DNA of 64,000 nt. It comes from Thraustochytrium sp. TN22. Taxonomy: Eukaryota > Sar > Bigyra > Thraustochytrida > Thraustochytriidae. The DNA lies in assembly GCA_013306675.1 (NCBI GenBank), contig JABLUY010000062.1:91668-155667 (forward strand). Direction: 5' to 3'. Shown in pieces: positions 1 to 7,299 of this stretch. Every line of letters starts with the position of its first letter. The first letter of the stretch is position 1. Under the pieces are notes generated by a model, which was not told the origin of the DNA, made no database searches, and was given only the letters and a program-made list of their open reading frames with translations. A program made the position numbers and the translations under genes.

Positions 1-2
1 AG

Positions 3-524
3 CGCCAGGAGGAGCAGGCGCAGGCGCAGGCGCAGGCTCCGGCGGTGGACGACACGCAGGCGTCCGATCTCATCATGATCGATCAGGAGGAGCAGGACGC
101 GGCCGCCGGTGCCGAGGGCCAGGAGGAGGAGGCGGAGGCGGCGGCGGACGAGACCGTCCAGGGCAAGGTCTCGTCCGCCGAGGCCAAAATCCCGTCCGCC
201 GAGGCCAAGACGTCCGCCTCTGGCGAGACCGCAGAGACCAAGCGAGCGGACGAGGTGGCTGGCACGACGGATTCCAAGGAGGCTGGCGCTACGGAGGCCG
301 GGCAGCCGGAACCTACTGAGGCCAAGGAAGACGATTCCGCAGACGAGACTCAGGAGGGCTCCGCCAACCCTTCCCCGGAGGACAAACCCGGCAACGAGCC
401 CGAGGCCGAGACCAAGCCGCCGACGTCAGCCGAGAAGAAGCGCGGCAGCCCCACCAAGGAAGACATCACGGAGGACTCGCCGCGGAAGCGCAGCAAGCGC
501 GGGGCAGCTCTTCGGTCCGTGTGA
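3..524 (+). CDS. C-terminal part of an acidic, low-complexity, probably nuclear protein (5' end outside window)
   Basis: The reading frame is open to the left edge of the window, so this is only the last ~173 residues of a longer protein. A GTG at position 45 is not a credible start because the frame continues upstream through a Gln-Ala repeat. The visible part has no folded domain. It is rich in Glu, Ala, Asp, Thr and Lys, with short imperfect repeats (SSAEAKIPSAEAKTSA), and is probably disordered. It ends in a basic cluster, SPRKRSKRG, that looks like a monopartite nuclear localisation signal. Third codon positions are mostly G or C, as in neighbouring genes. Function is unknown. An acidic tail with a terminal basic patch occurs in many chromatin and nucleolar proteins, but nothing here identifies a family. 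Confidence 0.7.
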   Translation, partial: RQEEQAQAQAQAPAVDDTQASDLIMIDQEEQDAAAGAEGQEEEAEAAADETVQGKVSSAEAKIPSAEAKTSASGETAETKRADEVAGTTDSKEAGATEAGQPEPTEAKEDDSADETQEGSANPSPEDKPGNEPEAETKPPTSAEKKRGSPTKEDITEDSPRKRSKRGAALRSV

Positions 525-891
525 GACTCGTTCAATCGTTCAAGCGAGGAAGTAAACGTGCAAGCTCAATCATTCTCTCAAAAACTTGTCGCTCGTACTG
601 AGTCGTACAGAGCAGAGCGATCGCTCGCCTGCGCCCCCCGGCTCCGGCGCCGCGTAGATCGCCCTGACCCCCTTTTGGCTGTCAGCCTGCCTCAAGCTGT
701 CGGAGCTGCGTTCAAACCGTAGCTTGCGAAGCGCGGGCGGCAACGCAAAGCGGCGCGCGCCCGCGGCGGCTGCGTAGCTTAGCGCGCTCACTCGCTCGCT
801 GGCGCGCTCGTGCGTCCATCCGTCCGCTCGTCGTCCGCCCGTCCGTGCGCGAGCTCGTCCGCTCGGCGTTGGCGCGCTGGCCGCCGCCGCC
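525..891. other. Intergenic spacer upstream of VPS72
   Basis: 367 bp between the first stop codon and the VPS72 start. The second half is GC-rich with (CTCG)n and (CGTC)n-like runs, probably promoter and 5' UTR. I see no RNA gene or supported ORF. Confidence 0.5.
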
Positions 892-1977
892 ATGGCGCCG
901 CCCGTCGACAAGGAGGAGGAGGCCTTCGAGCAGGCGAAAAAGAAGGAGGGCGAGAAGGAGCGGGACGAGGAGGAGGAGGACGAGGACGAGGACATGGAGG
1001 AGGGCAACGCGGAGGAGATCGAGGCGCCGGCGGAAAAGTACGTGGTGCCGGCGCGCAAGACGCGCGGCACGCGACTCAACGAGCTGGTGGGCGACGCGGC
1101 CGAGGCGGACGAGGAGTTCTGGGGCCAGGCGGCGTGGAAGGAGATCGAGGAGGACGACGAGATCCAGTCGGACGAGTACGACTCGGACGAGAAGAAGGAC
1201 CTGGTCGACTCGGACTTTAGCGATGTGGACGAGGAGCAGGAGCACCGCGAACGCGCGCAGCAGGCACATGAGCAGGAGGAGCAACACAAGCGCGACCAGC
1301 GGCGCGCGAACGCAAAGCGGCGAAAGGGCGTCTACGTGGATCCGGCGCTCAAGCCGGCGCTGCGTAAGAAGCGGCCCCGCGCCGGGGAGGCCGAGGGCGG
1401 CAGCTCCAGCGCGCCGCGACCGCGCAGCACCGCCTTCCCGCACCGCCGCAGCACACGCGAGACGACGAAGCTGCAGAGCAAGGCAACGGAGGACCTTAGC
1501 CGCCAGCGCACGGAGCGCGCCAAGGCCGCGCCCAAACGCGCGCGTGAACCACTCGTGCGCCTCACGCAGCAGGACCTGCTCGAGGAGGCGGCGCGGACAG
1601 AGATCGAGAACAAGCGCTCGCTCGAGCTCATGCTCATGCTGCAGGAGGAGAAGAAGCGCGAGAAGCAGGCCTCCGAGAAGCAGGCCTCCAAGCGCGTCAT
1701 TTACTTCTCCTCTGCGCGCAACGTCAAGGTCGGCAAGGATCTCCGCGCCAACCCGCCGCCCATTTCCACGCTCACCTTCACCTACGTCGACAAGGTCCCG
1801 CCTGCCATCAACGCCAAGCCGCGCCGCCCGCCCGAGCAGCCGGTGTGTAGCGTTACTGGCCTACCGGCCAAGTACCGCGACCCCCTCACCGGCATTCCGT
1901 ACCGCACCGTCGAGGCCTTCAAGGTTCTACGCAACTCCGCTGACGCCGGCACTGCCAACAAGTCGACCTCCGCTTAG
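892..1977 (+). CDS. VPS72: VPS72/YL1 (Swc2) subunit of the SWR1/SRCAP chromatin-remodelling complex
   Basis: 361 residues. The C-terminus carries an unmistakable YL1_C domain, about residues 313-347, with the core PVCSVTGLPAKYRDPLTGIP followed by Y-R-T and AFKVLR. The N-terminal third is highly acidic and contains the family's block of a basic TRG-type stretch (ARKTRGTRLNELV), then an acidic EEFW region and a DEYDSDEKKD run. In known family members this part binds the H2A.Z-H2B dimer and helps load it into nucleosomes. The middle is Lys/Arg-rich and predicted helical. The start is the first ATG in frame, in a GCCGCCATGG-like context. Length matches animal and fungal homologs (roughly 360-800 residues). 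Action in the nucleus and complex membership follow from the family. Confidence 0.93.
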   Translation: MAPPVDKEEEAFEQAKKKEGEKERDEEEEDEDEDMEEGNAEEIEAPAEKYVVPARKTRGTRLNELVGDAAEADEEFWGQAAWKEIEEDDEIQSDEYDSDEKKDLVDSDFSDVDEEQEHRERAQQAHEQEEQHKRDQRRANAKRRKGVYVDPALKPALRKKRPRAGEAEGGSSSAPRPRSTAFPHRRSTRETTKLQSKATEDLSRQRTERAKAAPKRAREPLVRLTQQDLLEEAARTEIENKRSLELMLMLQEEKKREKQASEKQASKRVIYFSSARNVKVGKDLRANPPPISTLTFTYVDKVPPAINAKPRRPPEQPVCSVTGLPAKYRDPLTGIPYRTVEAFKVLRNSADAGTANKSTSA

Positions 1978-2277
1978 TTCTTTCGACGTCAACTAGGCGA
2001 CAACGAGGTCATGACGCGCCACGACTCTTCTCTGTCCATCTTTCCTTCGTAAGAACATACGAAGGCCATCTTGCGTGCGTACCATCTCGTGCAATGCGCT
2101 TGTCAAGCAGTGCGCCGGCGCCATTTCTGTGTCCCCTGCAGAGCTTGGAGATGTGATGTTCGCCGTCAGGTCGCGAGCGCGCTCCGGGTCCAGCACCTGT
2201 CCGTCTCGCGCATCGAGTCTGTCTTCTCCAAGTCCCTGCACGTGTTCGTGCAGAGTGCCTCGTCTCACTTGTTGCCG

Positions 2278-2305
2278 CTGCTGCTGCTGCTGCTGCTGCT
2301 GTTAC

Positions 2306-2351
<46 letters not shown>
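2278..2351 (+). repeat. (CTG)n trinucleotide microsatellite
   Basis: Two runs of CTG, about 7 and 14-15 units, separated by a TTACCG interruption. It lies in an intergenic region and is probably transcribed only as UTR. Confidence 0.95.
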
Positions 2352-2558
2352 AACGTTACTTGCGCACATGTCAGGCTGTCGCTTGCCGCTGCGTTTCTCT
2401 CTGCGGGCGTCAGATTGCGAGCGTGTCCCAGACATTGACGGGTCCACCTCTCATGAAGCGCCCGTGCTCGCGCAGGCTTGCGCTAGCCAGCCTACGACTA
2501 CCAGCCAGCTGCCATCAAGAGTCCGCACAGAACCGCAACTCAATCCCCTTTGGGCGGC

Positions 2559-2598
2559 AGCGAGCGAGCGAGCGAGCGAGCGAGCGAGCGCGCGCGCG
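2559..2598 (+). repeat. (GCGA)n tetranucleotide tract running into (CG)n
   Basis: About seven GCGA/CGAG units followed by alternating CG, some 80 bp upstream of the thiolase start, hence probably in its promoter or 5' UTR. Confidence 0.85.
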
Positions 2599-2677
2599 GG
2601 CGACAAGCAAGGCAGCAGAGCGTCAACGCCGGCAGCAGCATCTTCAGCACCGGCCCCAGCACCCCTGTTGCGGCAGC

Positions 2678-3943
2678 ATGGGCCGTCGTGTGTTCGTCGT
2701 GGGCGTGGGCATGACGCGGTTCGAGAAACCGGGCAGCGGCGAGCAGGACTACCCCGAGTTCGCGGCAACGGCCGGGCGGCGCGCGCTGGAGGACGCCGGC
2801 GTACAGTATGACGCGGTGCAGCAGGTGGTCGCCTCGTACTGCTACGGTGACTCGACGTGCGGGCAGCGCGCCGTGTACGAGCTGGGACTTTCGGGCGTCC
2901 CGATTTACAACGTGAACAACAACTGCGCGTCCGGAAGCTCGGCGCTCTTCATGGCCAAGCAGCTCGTGGAGGGCGGGCTCGCGGACTGCGTCATGGCGCT
3001 GGGTTTCGAGAAGATGCAGCGCGGCTCGCTGGGCGCCACCTTCCAGGACCGCACGAACCCGATGGACAAGCACATGATGGCCATGATGAGCCAGCACGAG
3101 TTCGCGCCGGCGCCGCCGGCCGCGCAGCTTTTCGGCAATGCCGGCAAGGAGCACGCGGAGCGCTATGGCACCAAGGACGAGACCTTTGCCAAGATCGCGC
3201 TCAAGAACCACCGCAACAGCACGCGCAACCCGTACTCGCAGTTCATGGACGAGTACTCGCTGGACCAGATCCTCAAGAGCCCGCCGGTCTACGGCCCGCT
3301 CACCAAGCTGCAGTGCTGCCCGACCTCGGACGGCGCCGCCTCGGTCATCGTTGCGAGCGAGGACTTCGTGCGCGCCAACGGCCTCGAAGGCCAGGCCGTG
3401 GAGATCATCGGCATGAGCATGGCCACCGACAGCAAGGACGTCTTCGACGCGGGCAGCATGATGAAGCTTGTCGGATTCGACATGAGCCGGCGTGCTGCCG
3501 ACGCCGCCTACAAGGCGGCCTCCGTGCGCCCTGAGGAGGTTCAGGTCTGCGAGCTGCACGACTGCTTCTCGGCCAACGAGCTCATCACCTACGAGGCGCT
3601 GCGCTTTTGCCCCGAGGGCAAGGCCGAGACCTTCGTGCAGACCGGCGGCAACGACTATGGCGGCCAGGTTGTCTGCCAGCCGAGTGGCGGGCTCATCTCA
3701 AAGGGCCACCCGCTCGGCGCGACCGGCCTTGCGCAGTGCTGCGAGATCGCCTGGCAGCTGCGCCATGAGGCTGGCCCGCGCCAGGTCAAGGACGTGCGTA
3801 CCGGCATGACGCACAACCTCGGCCTTGGCGGCGCCGCCGTCGTCGGCCTCTACCGCCGTCCGCAGGAGTGGGCTGACGCCCAGCCCAAGCGCAAGGTCTC
3901 GCTCGCCACCGGCCCGCCCGACGCGCCGGCCGCGCGCCTCTAG
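2678..3943 (+). CDS. SCPx-type thiolase (sterol carrier protein X thiolase domain, 3-ketoacyl-CoA thiolase), probably peroxisomal
   Basis: 421 residues from the ATG of [15 protein letters not shown], which matches the family N-terminus; the frame is open 106 codons further upstream but that part is repeat-derived. The nucleophilic cysteine lies in [13 protein letters not shown] (about C83), the HDCF motif near residue 293, and the C-terminal [14 protein letters not shown] block near residue 340. In known SCPx enzymes this domain cleaves 3-oxoacyl-CoAs, including branched-chain and bile-acid-type substrates, in peroxisomal beta-oxidation. The protein stops where the fused SCP2 lipid-transfer domain would begin in animals, so it is a stand-alone thiolase. 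It ends in Ala-Arg-Leu, which fits the peroxisomal PTS1 consensus. Exact substrate is unknown. Confidence 0.93.
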   Translation: MGRRVFVVGVGMTRFEKPGSGEQDYPEFAATAGRRALEDAGVQYDAVQQVVASYCYGDSTCGQRAVYELGLSGVPIYNVNNNCASGSSALFMAKQLVEGGLADCVMALGFEKMQRGSLGATFQDRTNPMDKHMMAMMSQHEFAPAPPAAQLFGNAGKEHAERYGTKDETFAKIALKNHRNSTRNPYSQFMDEYSLDQILKSPPVYGPLTKLQCCPTSDGAASVIVASEDFVRANGLEGQAVEIIGMSMATDSKDVFDAGSMMKLVGFDMSRRAADAAYKAASVRPEEVQVCELHDCFSANELITYEALRFCPEGKAETFVQTGGNDYGGQVVCQPSGGLISKGHPLGATGLAQCCEIAWQLRHEAGPRQVKDVRTGMTHNLGLGGAAVVGLYRRPQEWADAQPKRKVSLATGPPDAPAARL

Positions 3944-4107
3944 ATCCTAGCTAATGCAGGCTCCAGCTAGTTAGAGCTCGCTCACTCACCAGAGCTAGCT
4001 CATAAGTTATCTCGCATTTTGCTTTTTGTCTGATCAGGTTGGTCGCGTTCGCTCTGTGTGACCGTGACGCGTGGTAAAGTTACCATGGAGGGTACATTGT
4101 TCGCTTC

Positions 4108-4740
4108 CTACTGCACTTGTAAGTGGGCTTCCAAGGCTGCCTCGTGCGCCAGGCGCCAGCCCACGGCTTGCCGCCCGGACTCGCACGCCTTGCTCTCGCC
4201 CGCCGCCAGCGACTCCACAGCAGCCTGCCTTGCCGTGAGCAGCGCGGCGTCCGCTCGCGTCGCGAGCGCCCGCTCCACCTGCGTCTCGCTTTCGCGGCGC
4301 AGAGCGCCCAGGTCCACGGGCTGCGCCGAGCGCTCCACGGCTTCCTCGGCGAGCTCCAGGGCCTCGTGCAGGTGGTCGCCGCTCGCGCGCGTCTGCACGA
4401 GGCGGACCAGCGCCGCCTGGTGCTCGGACTCCACGGCCACGCACGAGGCGTCCCGCGCACGCTGCAGCTTGAAGACCACCTCCGCTTTGCTCGCCAGCAG
4501 GTCCTCGGCTAGGGCGCCCACGGCCGCGGCCGCTGCCCGCGTCCGCGCCACCTCGCGCGCGTCCAGCGCCCACGCGTCCTCGCCCTGCGCGCGCGCGGCG
4601 GTTGCTGCGTGCTCAGCCCGCGCGCGCGACCCGGCCAACGTCGCGTCCAGCCGCCGCAGCCGCGCCACCACCTCGTCCGCGCCGCTCGGCCCGCGCTCCC
4701 GCTTCCCGGCGCCGGCGCGCCACGCCGCCAGCGTCTCCAT
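4108..4740 (-). CDS. Small Ala/Glu/Arg-rich helical protein of unknown function
   Basis: 210 residues beginning METLAAWRAGAG. I do not recognise the family. The composition (Ala, Glu, Arg, Leu with few Pro or Gly after residue 25) and the spacing of hydrophobics suggest one long helical or coiled-coil protein. There is no signal peptide or membrane segment. Third codon positions are almost all G or C in this frame, which is what real genes in this window show and which the overlapping frames do not show as consistently. It converges with the thiolase gene, 164 bp away. It might instead be an exon of a longer gene or a chance ORF in GC-rich DNA. Confidence 0.5.
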   Translation of the reverse strand: METLAAWRAGAGKRERGPSGADEVVARLRRLDATLAGSRARAEHAATAARAQGEDAWALDAREVARTRAAAAAVGALAEDLLASKAEVVFKLQRARDASCVAVESEHQAALVRLVQTRASGDHLHEALELAEEAVERSAQPVDLGALRRESETQVERALATRADAALLTARQAAVESLAAGESKACESGRQAVGWRLAHEAALEAHLQVQ

Positions 4741-4887
4741 CGCCGTGCGCGCGCTCGTGCTGCCTCGCCGCCGCGACTTGGTTCTGCATCGTCATCGTGC
4801 TCTTGCTCATCATCAACCGAGCCCGCAAGGGCATCCTGGCCTCATGATGACGGAGGCAAGCGAGACGCCGACACCGAGCAAGGCTTG

Positions 4888-4959
4888 GACGCCGAGCGAG
4901 TCTCGGACGTTGAGCGAGTCTCGGACGCCGAGCGAGTCTCGGACGCCGAGCGAGTTGCC
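4888..4959 (+). repeat. 18-bp minisatellite, four units
   Basis: Four head-to-tail units of GACGCCGAGCGAGTCTCG; the second has GTT for GCC and the fourth ends differently. The unit length is a multiple of three, so a frame crossing it encodes a hexapeptide repeat (SESRTP), but no gene is confirmed. Confidence 0.9.
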
Positions 4960-5250
4960 GAGCGATAAATTCGTCTGCCTAGCGGGAGACCCTGGCCACC
5001 TTAGTGGTCTCCGGCTCGACAACTTGATGACTACGAGCGCGGCCAGCAGGGAGGTGATCTCGACGTCGTCGCTCGTGGTCGACCGCATTTGCCTTGCCTT
5101 GTCTTGACGTGGTGCGGCTGACAAGTTGTTTTAGGCGTGGCGCGGCGTGGCGTCCGAGTCGGCGTGCCTTGCCGCGCCGCGCCGCTCTCCTACCTCCCCT
5201 GCACGCAGCAGGAAGCAGATCGCCAAGCTTTGCTCCAAGCGGCGCGCGCG

Positions 5251-5252
5251 GG

Positions 5253-5288
<36 letters not shown>

Positions 5289-5298
5289 CGGGCAGGCG
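5251..5298 (+). repeat. (GGCA)n tetranucleotide tract in the presumed 5' UTR of the secreted-protein gene
   Basis: About twelve GGCA units end ten bases before the ATG at 5309. Similar (GGCA)/(CAGA) tracts recur near 6072-6110, 32440-32456, 33003-33040 and 33110-33136. Confidence 0.9.
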
Positions 5299-5308
5299 GA
5301 TCGGCGAG

Positions 5309-5833
5309 ATGCGCGTGCTCAAGCTGGTGGCGGTGGCGTGCGTGGCCGCGCTGGCCGCGCTGGCGCAGCCGGCCGAGGCGCAGTTCGATATGGCGGACAT
5401 CATGGCCAGGCTGGACATGCCTGTCCCGGCGAGCGTGCTGGGCTACGCGAAGAAGGCCGGGCCGTACGTGAAGATGCTCACGAGCTCGATCGAGCCGGAG
5501 CAGTGCCGCAACCGCTGGGAAGGCCTCGCGAGCCGCATCACCGGCGCCGCGGAACGCGGCGAGGACTTGACCGTCATGAAGTTGCTGCAGAAGGTCTGCC
5601 ATGTCGGCGACGAGTGCTTCGGCAAGGCGGTGGGGTCGCTCCAGGCGCTCGTCGAGCGCAACACCATGATCAAGACGCTCGTGAACACGCAGCTCGCCAA
5701 GGCCGACATGACCGTGGAGCAGATCGCCGGCGGTGCGCCGCTCGTCTTCATGGCTGCCTGCGCGCAGGTCGACGCGGAGGTCGCCGAGGAAGCGGCAGAG
5801 GCAGGCCTTCCGCCGCCCGAAAAGGAGCTCTGA
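5309..5833 (+). CDS. Small secreted protein of unknown function
   Basis: 174 residues. I chose the ATG at 5309 because it starts a textbook signal peptide: MRVLKLV, a hydrophobic Ala/Val/Leu core, then AEA before Gln, giving cleavage near residue 24. Upstream codons in the open frame derive from the GGCA repeat. The mature part is about 150 residues, mostly helical, with four cysteines (EQCRNRW, KVCHVGDEC, AACAQ) that could form disulfides, and it ends in an acidic Pro-containing tail. Codon usage is strongly gene-like. I do not recognise the family. A soluble extracellular or vacuolar/lumenal role is inferred from the signal peptide alone. Confidence 0.75.
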   Translation: MRVLKLVAVACVAALAALAQPAEAQFDMADIMARLDMPVPASVLGYAKKAGPYVKMLTSSIEPEQCRNRWEGLASRITGAAERGEDLTVMKLLQKVCHVGDECFGKAVGSLQALVERNTMIKTLVNTQLAKADMTVEQIAGGAPLVFMAACAQVDAEVAEEAAEAGLPPPEKEL

Positions 5834-6146
5834 TTGAACTTGCTTCTTCTAATATGTAGAACTCTTTTGAAACCCAGCTCTGCCCAAATGGAGCCGACCC
5901 TGCGCGGCGGCAATCCTCTGCTCCCTCGGTCGGAAGCGCCCCTCTCCACCCAAAAGTGACACAACATGCTCCGTCCATCTCACTCATGGTGTTTTTTACT
6001 AAGTTTAAGATTGCAATTCCGCATGCGCAGGCAGCTCGATGCCCCTGCAAGCCTACCGCGGCCCGCGTGCGGACATACAGCAGACAGACAGGCAGACAGA
6101 CGGACTGGCAGGCGTCGCCCGGTTCCTCATGTCAAGAGACGCGCCC
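5834..6146. other. Spacer between the secreted-protein gene and the NIP7 3' region
   Basis: 313 bp with lower GC than the genes, presumably the convergent 3' UTRs. It contains a (CAGA)/(GGCA) tract around 6072-6110. I see no gene. Confidence 0.5.
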
Positions 6147-6199
6147 CAGTTCATCTTCTGCTCGGAGCGAAGATCCTCGCCGATGTCCACCTGATGCAG
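6147..6199 (-). pseudogene. Decayed copy of the 3' coding end of NIP7, just downstream of its stop codon
   Basis: 53 bp matching 6218-6270 (the last 17 NIP7 codons) at 47 of 53 positions without gaps, in the same orientation, offset by 71 bp. Read on the minus strand it gives HQVDIGEDLRSEQKMN against NIP7's HQADIGEYLRSEQEMN. The position equivalent to the NIP7 TGA stop is TGG here. It is out of frame with NIP7, so it is not a C-terminal extension. Confidence 0.85.
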
Positions 6200-6216
6200 C
6201 TCCGTCGACGTGTGCA

Positions 6217-6759
6217 TCAGTTCATCTCCTGCTCGGAGCGCAGGTACTCGCCAATGTCCGCCTGATGCAGGACGGCCAGCGCAGTGGGCTCCAGGTTCGT
6301 CATGGCGGTCGTGGACTGCGCCGCAAGGCCAAAGCCTAGTGGCACGTTCGACAGGCTGTAGACCACGACGCCGGCGTACTGGGGCGTGTTCTCCGTAATC
6401 TTGCCGAGGCCAGTCTTGGTCACATGGTGGCCGTATAGGAAGCTCATCTCCGAGTTCGCCTTGACCCACACCTTGTACTTGGCGTACTGCGCGAGGAAGT
6501 CCAGGCACTGAATCACCAGGTGAAACTTGCCAGACTTGGTGAACTTGCCGATGAGCGTGCCGAGCGCCACCAGGTTGTCCCGGCTCACATTCGACGCGCT
6601 CTTCAGCTGCGACTCGCTCACGTAGTACACGCGCTGCCGGTGCAGTCGGAACACATGCCGCTCGTCCTTGCGGTAGATGAGGCGAGCCACGTCGCTGCCC
6701 ATGTACTTGGTCAGCTTGCCGAAGACCGTCTTGGTCTCATCGTCCGTCAGAGGCCGCAT
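6217..6759 (-). CDS. NIP7: 60S ribosome biogenesis factor NIP7
   Basis: 180 residues, exactly the usual NIP7 length. It starts MRPLTDDETKTVFGKL, the conserved NIP7 opening, and contains RLHRQRVYYVSE, the block YAKYKVWVKANSEMSFLYG, the GLGKITENTPQYAGVVVYS segment and the C-terminal HQADIGEYLR. The N-terminal half is the NIP7-specific alpha/beta domain. The C-terminal half, from about residue 95, is the PUA RNA-binding domain. In yeast and humans NIP7 acts in the nucleolus in pre-rRNA processing and 60S assembly with NOP8 and other factors. The gene is intronless and transcribed in the same direction as the GH3 gene upstream of it. A degenerate copy of its last 17 codons follows the stop. Confidence 0.97.
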   Translation of the reverse strand: MRPLTDDETKTVFGKLTKYMGSDVARLIYRKDERHVFRLHRQRVYYVSESQLKSASNVSRDNLVALGTLIGKFTKSGKFHLVIQCLDFLAQYAKYKVWVKANSEMSFLYGHHVTKTGLGKITENTPQYAGVVVYSLSNVPLGFGLAAQSTTAMTNLEPTALAVLHQADIGEYLRSEQEMN

Positions 6760-7021
6760 CGTGCCACCACGGCCCGGCTTGCGACAAGCGCAGCGAGCTG
6801 AGTCGGCTCGCGACCTCGCCCTCTGGCGCGCCCTCTCGCCCTCTTCTCGCGCGGCCGCCCGCGTCCACTGCCGCCGCCGCCGCCGCCGCGCTCTGCTGGT
6901 TCTGCGCCGCGCCGTGGCCCTTGGCCAACCAGCCGTCGCCGGCCTATTCGCGCTTCGGCCTCTTTTCTGTTTCCCTCATCGCCGAGTGCCAAACTCATTG
7001 GCAACATTATGCCAAGGAGGG
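6760..7021. other. Spacer upstream of NIP7, containing its promoter
   Basis: GC-rich, with a CCG-repeat around 6882-6900. I see no ORF I can support. It is bounded on the right by the decayed GH3 3'-end copy. Confidence 0.4.
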
Positions 7022-7145
7022 CGAGAACCGGGAGCTCGACGGCGAAGCCACCGTGCAAGTCAAGAACAGGGGGCCAGGCACGAAGGAGGCGGCCCGACAG
7101 TCTTCGGCTTGGTAAATACGCGGAGATCCGGCGTGACATGGACGT
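7022..7145 (-). pseudogene. Decayed copy of the 3' coding end of the GH3 gene, downstream of its stop codon
   Basis: About 124 bp aligning to 7326-7450, the last ~42 codons of the GH3 gene, same orientation, about 304 bp away, with many substitutions and small indels. On the minus strand the GH3 peptide DLRVFTKP is preserved in one frame, and VLDLHGGFAVELPVL (against VLDLHGDVAIELPVL) in another, so frameshifts have accumulated. It is not an exon. Confidence 0.85.
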
Positions 7146-7176
7146 GGAGCTTGGCGGGCCTTCGGCAAACGAACAG

Positions 7177-7245
7177 GCAAGCAAGCAAGAAGGAAAGCAA
7201 GAAAACAAGAAAACAAGAAAACAAGAAAGCAAGAAAGCAAGAAAC
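7177..7245 (+). repeat. Purine-rich degenerate tandem repeat (CAAGAAAA/CAAGAAAG)n
   Basis: An almost pure A/G strand with units of 4 to 8 bp, lying between the GH3 stop codon and the decayed copy of the GH3 3' end. Confidence 0.9.
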
Positions 7246-7299
7246 CAGAGCCAAGTCTCTCTCTCCAACATCTTTGCATCTCATCATGATACCGCCACC

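Larger units (their letters stand above)
1978..2677. other. 700-bp spacer between VPS72 and the thiolase gene, rich in simple repeats
   Basis: Holds a long interrupted (CTG)n tract and a (GCGA)n tract, annotated separately. ORFs crossing it are leucine- or serine-rich translations of the repeats or N-terminal extensions of the thiolase frame, and look non-coding. The 3' UTR of VPS72 and the promoter/5' UTR of the thiolase must lie here. Confidence 0.5.
4741..5308. other. Spacer between the small helical protein (-) and the secreted protein (+)
   Basis: 568 bp holding an 18-bp tandem repeat and a (GGCA)n tract, annotated separately. Two weak ORFs lie here. One, entering from the left and ending at 4847 on +, ends in a hydrophobic stretch WFCIVIVLLLIINRARKG that resembles a membrane anchor but has no convincing start. 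The other (4844-5107, +) translates the 18-bp repeat. I do not claim either as a gene. Confidence 0.4.

Noticed and set aside
45-47. GTG start for the first gene
   Set aside because: The frame is open to the window edge and the composition is continuous across this point, so the true start lies outside.
2071-2811. Leucine-rich ORF over the CTG tract
   Set aside because: Purely a translation of the microsatellite, and it overlaps the start of the real thiolase gene.
7022-7145. Alternative last exon of the GH3 gene
   Set aside because: It duplicates the sequence of the existing last codons and contains frameshifts, so it fits a decayed duplicate better than an exon.
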